A stretch of 5,287 bases of DNA from an uncultured Pseudomonadota bacterium. GTDB taxonomy: Bacteria; Pseudomonadota; Gammaproteobacteria; Burkholderiales; Thiobacillaceae. The position numbers and the translations under genes are program-made. The stretch spans positions 1-5,287 of the forward strand of contig CAIXFP010000139.1 of NCBI GenBank assembly GCA_903918705.1, given 5' to 3'. The notes beneath the pieces are model-generated. The model worked only from the letters and a program-made list of their open reading frames with translations, made no database searches and was not told the origin of the DNA. This document shows, piece by piece, positions 1 to 4,549 of the stretch; position 1 is the stretch's first letter, and each line of letters opens with the position of its first letter.

Positions 1-43
1 ATCTGTGCGGGGGGCGCCCAGTAATGGGCGTCCCTACCGCGAT
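1..43 (+). mobile_element. Probable 3' end of a group II intron (domain VI), partial at left edge
   Basis: The sequence folds as a group II intron domain VI. A basal stem GCGG (7-10) pairs with CCGC (37-40). A 10-base-pair upper stem (11-20 with 25-34, one G-T wobble) is capped by GTAA (21-24), a GNRA-type tetraloop. Two unpaired bases, T35 and A36, lie on the 3' side. A36 sits where the branch-point adenosine is expected: seven bases follow it (37-43) and end in AT, which matches the usual AY 3' boundary. The first bases (ATC) would be the end of domain V. Domain V and the reverse transcriptase would lie left of the window and cannot be seen. The intron would run on the plus strand, towards the end of the minus-strand operon. 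It could instead be an unrelated inverted repeat. No T-run follows on either strand, so it is not a classic terminator. Confidence 0.55.
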
Positions 44-54
44 TCAGTGCGTCA

Positions 55-73
55 CCCGGCGAAAGCCGCCAGG
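55..73. repeat. Small hairpin between lemA and the intron end
   Basis: CCCGGCG (55-61) and CGCCAGG (67-73) form a 7-base-pair stem with one wobble pair and a 5-base loop. It lies about 80 bases past the lemA stop. On the minus strand it is followed by TGACGC and not by a T-run, so it is not a convincing intrinsic terminator, though it could stabilise the 3' end of the operon mRNA. Nothing else in 44-152 looks like a gene. A short palindrome, TGGGTTACCCA, lies at 128-138. Confidence 0.3.
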
Positions 74-152
74 AGGGATGGAACTGGACTCCCACTTTAG
101 TCGGAAGGTTGTTGGATTGTGTTTCCCTGGGTTACCCACAGCCGGTCAAGGA

Positions 153-752
153 TTATTTCCCAGAACCAAAATCCACAGTCGGCGGCTTGGCCAGTGCTTT
201 CTCGTCATCCACGGTGAAACTCGGTTTGGTCTGCATGCTGAAGATCTTCGCCGTCAGATTGCTGGGGAAGGAGCGCGCGGTGACGTTGTAGTCCTGCACC
301 GCCTTGATATAGCGGTTGCGGGCCACGGTGATGCGGTTTTCCGTGCCTTCCAGTTGTGCCTGGAGATCGCGGAATCCGGCGTCGGCCTTGAGTTGCGGGT
401 AGTTCTCCGATACCACCAGCAGTCGCGACAGAGCGCCACTGAGCGCGCCCTGGGCGGCCTGAAATTTCTGTAGCGCGGCGGGATCGTCGGCCAACTGCGG
501 CGTCATGGCGATCTGTCCGACCTGGGCGCGGGCCTGGGTGACTTCCGTCAGCACCTTGGCTTCATGGGCGGCATAGCCCTGCACTGTCCTGACCAGATTG
601 GGGACCAGGTCGGCGCGGCGCTGGTACTGGTTCAATACCTCGGACCAGTTTGCCTTGACCGCTTCGTCCTGGACTTGCAGGGTGTTGTATCCGCAGCCGG
701 AGAGGCTGCCGAGTAGCCCGAGTAACAATATTGAAATCAACAGCTTGCGCAT
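153..752 (-). CDS. lemA: LemA family lipoprotein
   Basis: This 199-residue protein is a full-length LemA family member. Residues 1-19 form a lipoprotein signal peptide: MRK, a hydrophobic Leu-rich stretch, then the lipobox LSGC with the lipidated Cys at position 20. The mature protein is therefore probably membrane-anchored and faces the periplasm. Family signatures are GYNTLQ (21-26), Trp36, the RRADLVPNLV block (45-54), YPQLKA (118-123), the LEGTENRI helix (134-141), and the YN and FP pairs near 155-163. The fold is a bundle of long helices. The molecular role of LemA is not firmly established; family members are often encoded beside TPM-domain proteins, but none is visible here and the downstream side carries an apparent intron end instead. 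The ATG at 752 is supported by GAGG (758-761) five bases upstream. That site contains bases of the preceding glycosylase stop codon, which suggests co-transcription and translational coupling. The stop is TAA. Confidence 0.93.
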   Translation of the reverse strand: MRKLLISILLLGLLGSLSGCGYNTLQVQDEAVKANWSEVLNQYQRRADLVPNLVRTVQGYAAHEAKVLTEVTQARAQVGQIAMTPQLADDPAALQKFQAAQGALSGALSRLLVVSENYPQLKADAGFRDLQAQLEGTENRITVARNRYIKAVQDYNVTARSFPSNLTAKIFSMQTKPSFTVDDEKALAKPPTVDFGSGK

Positions 753-757
753 GATCG

Positions 758-761
758 CCTC
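758..761 (-). promoter_or_regulatory. lemA ribosome binding site overlapping the upstream stop codon
   Basis: On the minus strand GAGG lies five bases before the lemA ATG. The glycosylase stop TGA (762-760) overlaps it by two bases, so ribosomes finishing the upstream gene terminate on the lemA initiation site. This fixes the lemA start and argues that lemA belongs to the operon. Confidence 0.6.
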
Positions 762-2115
762 ATGGGTTGGGGGTTTTTAGGTTTTTCATTGTATTCGCCG
801 CCAGTACCAGGTCTTCCCAGGCACGAGACTTGTCCACCGGGCTGCGCAACAGATAGGCAGGATGATAGGTCACCACCAGGGGCAAGCCACGATACTGGTG
901 GACGTGCCCGCGCAGCTTGCCGATGGGGGTGTCGGTCTTGAGCAGATTTTGTGCGGCGATGCGTCCCACGGCGACGATCAGCTTCGGCCGGATCAGGTCG
1001 ATCTGACGCTCCAGGTAGGGCAGGCAGGCGGCGACCTCATCCGGGTGGGGGTCGCGATTGCCGGGCGGGCGCGACTTCAGGACGTTGGCGATGTAGACGT
1101 TTTCCCCGCGTTTCAGCCGCAACGCCGCCAGCATGGCGTCCAGCAGCTTGCCGGCCTGGCCGACGAAGGGCTCGCCCTGGCGGTCCTCATCCGCCCCAGG
1201 CGCTTCGCCGATGAACAACCACTCGGCGTGGAGGTCGCCCACCCCCGGCACGCCCTGGGTGCGGCTCTTGTGCAGAGGGCAGAGGGTGCAGGACTTGATG
1301 GCGGCGGTTAGGGCGGGCCACTCGAGGCTCTCCGTGGCAACGTCGGGCCGGCGGGGCGCAGGCGCTACAACCGCGCTTGCTGTCGCCTCGCCGGGCCGGA
1401 GCAACGCCCGCTGTAGCGCCGGCGCCTCGCCGGCGTCCTTGTTCCACGCGCTGCTCCAGCGGAACCCACTCTCCTCGGTGATCAACCCCGCCTTGACCGG
1501 ATTGCGCCGGATGTAAAAGGCAAGCCGCTGCATCTCGTCATCATCCCGAACCACCCGGTCGAAAATCTCGTGTTGCCATAGTGGCCCCTCCCGCCCCAGC
1601 ACGGTGTTGATCTTGTGGGCGGAAACGGATTTCATGCCCTGCAGGAGGTCGCTCAGCGTGTATTCCCCCAAAGGGGTCAGCAGAACGTGGACATGATTCG
1701 GCATGACCACGTATTCATGCAGGGTATGTTGGCTGCCGACATGGCAAAGCAACGTTTGTACGACGATTTCCGCCAGTTCTGGCCTAGCCAGCAGGCATGC
1801 GCCGGCACCCTGATCGAGATAGCGTTCCGTGTTACGCGCCCGTTCATCTTCCGGAGCATCCGCCCAGGATTCCAACACTTCCGCGGGCAGGCTGTCGGCC
1901 AGGCGGAAGGTGACGAAGTAGGTGGCGCCATCGGCCTTGACGTGCGGGAGGTAGCCACGACTGTGGATACCTTGCAGGAGCTGCGGGCGCAAATTCGCCG
2001 GCGAGGGCGCCGGCGCTATAGTAGCGCCGGCGCCTCGCCGGCCCGATGGCACATCCTTCAGCCGCCATACCGGCAGCAGGCCTAGTTCCTTGTAGCAATC
2101 GTCGCGCGTGAGCAT
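760..2115 (-). CDS. udg: Family 4 uracil-DNA glycosylase with an in-frame RAYT transposase insertion
   Basis: The predicted product has 451 residues. Residues 1-22 (MLTRDDCYKELGLLPVWRLK...) match the short N-terminal segment of proteobacterial family 4 uracil-DNA glycosylases. Residues 25-40 are encoded by a REP pair. Residues 42-227 are a whole REP-associated tyrosine transposase. Residues 228-257 are encoded by a second REP cluster. Residues 264-446 are the glycosylase core: CTLC (276-279, iron-sulphur ligands), motif GEAPG (303-307) followed by EPFVGQAGKLL, NVLKSRPPGNR (344-354), AAC (362-364), and the catalytic TYHPAYLLR motif (416-424). The enzyme should excise uracil from DNA and probably binds a 4Fe-4S cluster. 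The third expected Cys ligand reads Ser348. The ATG at 2115 shares its A with the rimI stop (TGATG), which favours this start over an extension to 2394 that would run through rimI in another frame. Whether the fusion is translated whole, or the glycosylase still works, cannot be told from sequence. Confidence 0.85.
   Translation of the reverse strand: MLTRDDCYKELGLLPVWRLKDVPSGRRGAGATIAPAPSPANLRPQLLQGIHSRGYLPHVKADGATYFVTFRLADSLPAEVLESWADAPEDERARNTERYLDQGAGACLLARPELAEIVVQTLLCHVGSQHTLHEYVVMPNHVHVLLTPLGEYTLSDLLQGMKSVSAHKINTVLGREGPLWQHEIFDRVVRDDDEMQRLAFYIRRNPVKAGLITEESGFRWSSAWNKDAGEAPALQRALLRPGEATASAVVAPAPRRPDVATESLEWPALTAAIKSCTLCPLHKSRTQGVPGVGDLHAEWLFIGEAPGADEDRQGEPFVGQAGKLLDAMLAALRLKRGENVYIANVLKSRPPGNRDPHPDEVAACLPYLERQIDLIRPKLIVAVGRIAAQNLLKTDTPIGKLRGHVHQYRGLPLVVTYHPAYLLRSPVDKSRAWEDLVLAANTMKNLKTPNP
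1347..1434. repeat. Inverted REP pair (BIME) at the 3' side of the RAYT
   Basis: Two REP units face away from each other. The unit at 1413-1434 (plus) starts GTAGCGCCGGCG and is identical over 22 bases to the unit at 2021-2042. The unit at 1347-1368 (minus) differs from it at two positions. Each is a GTAG foot followed by a GCCGGCG-type stem with a short loop. The 44 bases between them (1369-1412) hold a degenerate palindromic unit: GCCTCGCCGG resembles the REP arm, and TTGCT pairs with AGCAA around it. The whole cluster is translated as residues 228-257 of the glycosylase fusion, rich in Ala, Pro, Gly and Arg. Confidence 0.8.
1997..2042. repeat. Inverted REP pair (BIME) at the 5' side of the RAYT
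   Basis: Two REP units sit almost back to back and form one near-perfect hairpin. Bases 1997-2018 pair with 2022-2042 over 21 base pairs, with one bulged G (2005) and a 3-base loop (2019-2021). The plus-strand unit (2021-2042) has the GTAG foot typical of RAYT-linked REPs. The minus-strand unit has ATAG and one extra base. The pair is translated as residues 25-40 of the fusion (Gly/Ala/Pro-rich). The hairpin is stable enough that it could slow ribosomes or block 3'-to-5' exonucleases in the operon mRNA. Confidence 0.85.
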
Positions 2116-2579
2116 CACAGAATCATCCGCATCACCAGGGCGTCTTCGCGTCCCTGGTCGGCCGGGTAGTAGTCGCGGCGCAGGGCAATGCCGTCGAAAC
2201 CGAGTCGTTCGTAGAGGGTCACGGCGCGGGTATTGGACGGGCGGACTTCCAAATACAGTGCCTCGGTGGCGTGTTGCCGAGCCGTGTCGATGAGATGCCG
2301 CATGAGGCTGCGGCCGAAGCCGCGCCCCTGCCATGCGGGCGCGACACAGCAATTGAGGATATGCCCTTCGCCCACCGCCAACATCATGATCCAATAACCG
2401 GCCGGTTCACCCTCGATTTCCGCCACCCAACTGGAATAGCCGGATTCCAGGCAGTCCCGGAAGTTGGTCAGGATCCAGGGATAGGGATAGGCGGCGCGCT
2501 CGATCTTGATCACGGCGTCCAGATCCGCCGCTCGCATCGGGCGGAAATCCATTTCCAGAGGTTTCAGCAAGGCGTTCAT
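2115..2579 (-). CDS. rimI: Ribosomal protein S18-alanine N-acetyltransferase RimI
   Basis: This 154-residue GNAT-family enzyme should transfer acetyl from acetyl-CoA to the N-terminal alanine of ribosomal protein S18 in the cytoplasm. The acetyl-CoA binding motif Q-x-x-G-x-G is QGRGFG (84-89). LEVRPSNTRAVTLYERLGF (110-128) closely parallels the Escherichia coli RimI segment and supplies the expected catalytic Glu111 and Tyr123. RRDYYP (134-139) and GREDALVM (143-150) are also RimI signatures. The length is close to the usual ~150. The ATG at 2579 overlaps the tsaB stop as ATGA, and the TGA stop overlaps the next start as TGATG, so translation is probably coupled on both sides. An in-frame extension to 2825 exists but would run deep into tsaB in another frame. 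A second ATG ten codons in (MDFRPM) is a possible alternative start. Confidence 0.95.
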   Translation of the reverse strand: MNALLKPLEMDFRPMRAADLDAVIKIERAAYPYPWILTNFRDCLESGYSSWVAEIEGEPAGYWIMMLAVGEGHILNCCVAPAWQGRGFGRSLMRHLIDTARQHATEALYLEVRPSNTRAVTLYERLGFDGIALRRDYYPADQGREDALVMRMIL

Positions 2580-3238
2580 CGTTCGCTGATTTTGAGGGCG
2601 ACCTTGTTGCGCACGTAAAGCGGTTTCGCGGTTTCCGCCGCGCCGTATTCGCCCGCCGCGTAGCGTGGGGCCGCCAGCCTCACCATGGCGCGGGCGTGCG
2701 GGATGGCGTCGGCGACGATGCGAGTGAGGCCGCCGCGCTCGCACAAGGCGGGGTAGGCGGCGAAACCGGGGCCGGCACCGATGCAACCCGGGGTTGCCGG
2801 CATGGGCGCTGCCAGCGGCGGACAAACGACCGGGCCGGCCAGCGCGCGCCAGCCCTGGCCTTCGTGCCGGTACAGGCAGGCATAGACCTCGTGCATGCGG
2901 GCGTCGAGACAGGCGAGCACCTCTTCACCACCAGCCTCCTCGGCCAGGGCCTCCAGAGTGGAGATGCCCAGCACCGGCAGGTCGGCGCCCAGGCCCAAGC
3001 CCTGGGCCACGCCGCAGGCGATGCGCAGGCCGGTGAAGGAGCCCGGTCCCATGCCGTAGACGAGGCCGTCCAGTTGGCGCAAACCCAGGCCCGCCGCGGC
3101 CAGCAATTCACTCAACATCGGCGTGAGCAGTTCAGAATGCTTCTGCCCGGCGTGGACGGCGCGAAAACTCCCCGCGCCGTCGATGAGGAGCGCGGCGGAA
3201 CACCACTCGCTGGCGGTATCGAAGGCGAGGAGTTTCAA
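2576..3238 (-). CDS. tsaB: tRNA threonylcarbamoyladenosine biosynthesis protein TsaB
   Basis: This 220-residue protein is TsaB (YeaZ), the non-catalytic ASKHA-fold partner of TsaD. With TsaE it forms the complex that places the threonylcarbamoyl group on A37 of ANN-decoding tRNAs (t6A). Visible signatures are LLAFDTASEWCSAAL at the N-terminus, KHSE (33-36), the hallmark YGMGPGSFTGLRI (61-73) followed by CGVAQGL, STLEAL (93-98), DARMHEVYA (112-120), and YVRNKVA (208-214) near the C-terminus. E. coli TsaB is 231 residues, so this is full length. The start is TTG at 3238, overlapping the upstream stop as TTGA. No ATG or clear Shine-Dalgarno is near, which suggests coupling to the upstream gene. 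tsaD and tsaE are not in the window. Placement directly before rimI is common in proteobacteria. Confidence 0.95.
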   Translation of the reverse strand: MKLLAFDTASEWCSAALLIDGAGSFRAVHAGQKHSELLTPMLSELLAAAGLGLRQLDGLVYGMGPGSFTGLRIACGVAQGLGLGADLPVLGISTLEALAEEAGGEEVLACLDARMHEVYACLYRHEGQGWRALAGPVVCPPLAAPMPATPGCIGAGPGFAAYPALCERGGLTRIVADAIPHARAMVRLAAPRYAAGEYGAAETAKPLYVRNKVALKISER

Positions 3239-4488
3239 AGCAGGTGCGAGGCCAGGCCGTCGGCCAGCTTGGGCTCGAACCAGGTGGATTTGGGCGGCAT
3301 TACTTCGTTGGCGTCGGCCACCGCCATCAGGTCTTCCATGCTGGTGGCGTGCAGCGAGAAGCCTAAGACCATCTCGCCGGAATTCACCCGCTTTTCCAAC
3401 TCGCCCAAGCCGCGGATGCCGCCGACGAAGTCGATGCGCTTGTCGCGGCGCGGGTCACTGATGCCCAGGATCGGGGCAATCAGGTTGTTCTGCAGCAGAC
3501 TCACGTCCAGCCGGCCCACCGGGTCGGCGGGGATCAGGTCGGGACGGATGGTCAGCTTGATCCAGCGGCCGTTGAGGTAGAGGCCGAATTCACCGGGCGC
3601 GGCGGGCTTCACCGCGCCGGCTTCCGACATCTCGATCATGAAGTTCTCCGCGACTTTGGCCATGAACTCGGGCTCGGAAAGGCCGTTGAGATCCTTGATC
3701 ACCCGGTTGTAATCCATGATCCGCATCTGGTGGTGCGGGAAGACCACCGAGAGGAAATAGTTGTAGTCCTCGTTTCCGGTATGCGCCGGGTTGGCGGCGC
3801 GGCGCGTCGCGCAGATGCGACTGGCGGAGGCGGAACGGTGGTGGCCGTCGGCGATGTAGAGGGCCGGCATGGCGTCGAACAAATGGGTCAGATGGTTGAT
3901 GGCATCCCCGTCGCGGATGACCCAGAGAGTATGGCGCACGCCCGACTCGGCCACCCCGTCGGCATCCGGTTCGCCCTGGGTCGCGGCGGCGAGTATGGCA
4001 TCCACGTAGGGAGAATGCGGGTAGGCCAGCAGCACTGGGCCGGTCTGGGCATCGAGGGCGTCGATCTGGCGGACCCGGTCGTCTTCCTTGTCGGGGCGGG
4101 TGAACTCGTGCTTGCGGATGCGATTGCTGTCGTAGTCGGCCACGCTGGCGGCGGCCACCAGTCCCACCTGGATGTGTTCGCCCATGATCAGGCGATAGGC
4201 GTAGTAACAGGCCGACTCGTCCTGCACCAGCACGCCGGCGTCGCGCATTTTCTTCAGGTTTTCCGCCGCCTTGGCGTAGACCTCCGGCGCGTAGGGATCG
4301 GTACCGGCGGGCAGGTCGATCTCCGACTTGGAGATGTGCAGGAAACTCCATGGCCGTCCGATCGCCAGCGCCCGCGCTTCCTCGGTATTGAGCACGTCAT
4401 AGGGCGGCGCGATCACTTCCGGGGCACGGCCGGGAGCGGGGCGCAGGGCGGCAAAGGGGCGAACGAGCGAGGGACGAACATACGTCAT
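3235..4488 (-). CDS. DUF1015 family protein
   Basis: This 417-residue protein matches the DUF1015 (COG4198) family. Its biochemical function is not established. Signatures are VRPFAALRP (9-17), APPYDVL (27-33), KHEFTRPDKEDDR (126-138), the Gly-His-His motif ADGHHRSASA (213-222), and the C-terminal MPPKSTWFEPKLADGL (397-412). It has no signal peptide or membrane segment, so it is probably cytoplasmic. The ATG at 4488 is chosen because AGGA (4496-4499) lies seven bases upstream. ATGs at 4518 and 4560 would add 10 and 24 residues, but the residues they add before MTYVRPSL do not look like family sequence. It is the first gene of the operon, and its TGA overlaps the tsaB TTG by four bases. From memory, relatives in other phyla lie near serine biosynthesis genes, and the DGHHR motif recalls ParB/Srx-type serine kinases. 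A link to serine or nucleotide chemistry is only a hypothesis. Confidence 0.88.
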   Translation of the reverse strand: MTYVRPSLVRPFAALRPAPGRAPEVIAPPYDVLNTEEARALAIGRPWSFLHISKSEIDLPAGTDPYAPEVYAKAAENLKKMRDAGVLVQDESACYYAYRLIMGEHIQVGLVAAASVADYDSNRIRKHEFTRPDKEDDRVRQIDALDAQTGPVLLAYPHSPYVDAILAAATQGEPDADGVAESGVRHTLWVIRDGDAINHLTHLFDAMPALYIADGHHRSASASRICATRRAANPAHTGNEDYNYFLSVVFPHHQMRIMDYNRVIKDLNGLSEPEFMAKVAENFMIEMSEAGAVKPAAPGEFGLYLNGRWIKLTIRPDLIPADPVGRLDVSLLQNNLIAPILGISDPRRDKRIDFVGGIRGLGELEKRVNSGEMVLGFSLHATSMEDLMAVADANEVMPPKSTWFEPKLADGLASHLL

Positions 4489-4495
4489 GGGGTTT

Positions 4496-4499
4496 TCCT
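4496..4499 (-). promoter_or_regulatory. Ribosome binding site of the DUF1015 gene
   Basis: On the minus strand AGGA lies seven bases upstream of the ATG at 4488. It is the clearest Shine-Dalgarno in the leader and selects this start over the upstream in-frame ATGs at 4518 and 4560. Confidence 0.55.
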
Positions 4500-4516
4500 G
4501 GCTGAGAAAATGGCGC

Positions 4517-4522
4517 ATTTTA
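4517..4522 (-). promoter_or_regulatory. Possible -10 box for the minus-strand operon
   Basis: TAAAAT on the minus strand matches the sigma-70 -10 consensus at five of six positions and lies 28 bases before the DUF1015 start, inside the 61-base divergent intergenic region. No good -35 is visible at 16-18 bases upstream, so this is tentative. The same short region must also serve the divergent plus-strand gene unless that gene's promoter overlaps the DUF1015 coding region. Confidence 0.25.
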
Positions 4523-4549
4523 GCGTCCCCCTCCGAAACTCCGCTCCCC

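Larger units (their letters stand above)
1343..2046 (-). mobile_element. REP-RAYT element: Y1 (HUH) transposase flanked by REP pairs, nested in udg
   Basis: The element is bounded by 26-base inverted ends (1343-1368 and 2021-2046) that match at 24 of 26 positions and are themselves REP units. Inside, codons 42-227 of the host frame (1992-1435) encode a RAYT. It opens with RPQLLQGIHSRGYLPHV, continues with YFVTFRLADSLP (66-77), and carries the HUH motif in MPNHVHVLL (His141 and His143). It ends with FDRVVRDDDE, YIRRNPVKAGL (201-211, probable nucleophile Tyr201) and RWSSAW. The domain is full length with no stop or frameshift, and the catalytic residues look intact. RAYTs are single-strand DNA endonucleases related to IS200/IS605 TnpA that recognise REP hairpins with a 5' GTAG foot. 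Unusually, there is no ATG before the domain (TTG at 1992-1990 is the only plausible private start) and no stop after it, so it must mainly be made as part of the host protein. The exact outer boundary is inferred from the repeats. Confidence 0.85.

Noticed and set aside
55..73. Hairpin as an intrinsic terminator for the operon
   Set aside because: No T-run follows the stem on the minus strand, and the stem is only 7 base pairs with a wobble.
24..473. Open frame of 149 codons on the plus strand over the left edge
   Set aside because: It is antisense to lemA and begins inside the putative intron domain VI. It has no ribosome binding site or recognisable product.
1347..2042. Repeats as a CRISPR array
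   Set aside because: Only four copies exist, in inverted pairs flanking a transposase, with no regular spacers. They are REP palindromes.
1335..2051. TGGCA at 1335-1339 and 2047-2051 as a target-site duplication around the RAYT element
   Set aside because: It is only five bases, and the left copy sits three bases away from the inverted end. Y1 transposases of the IS200/IS605 type do not normally make duplications. Chance is a fair explanation without an empty-site comparison.
2116..2394. Upstream extension of the glycosylase frame by 93 codons
   Set aside because: The added part lies wholly within rimI in another frame and is Arg/His-rich shadow sequence. The ATG at 2115, overlapping the rimI stop, is the natural start.
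2580..2825. Upstream extension of rimI
   Set aside because: It would be translated from within tsaB in another frame. The 154-residue form from 2579 matches the family length and overlaps the tsaB stop as ATGA.
2696..3580. Open frame of 294 codons on the plus strand
   Set aside because: It is antisense to tsaB and the DUF1015 gene, both recognisable families with correct motifs. The product is low-complexity and unrecognisable.
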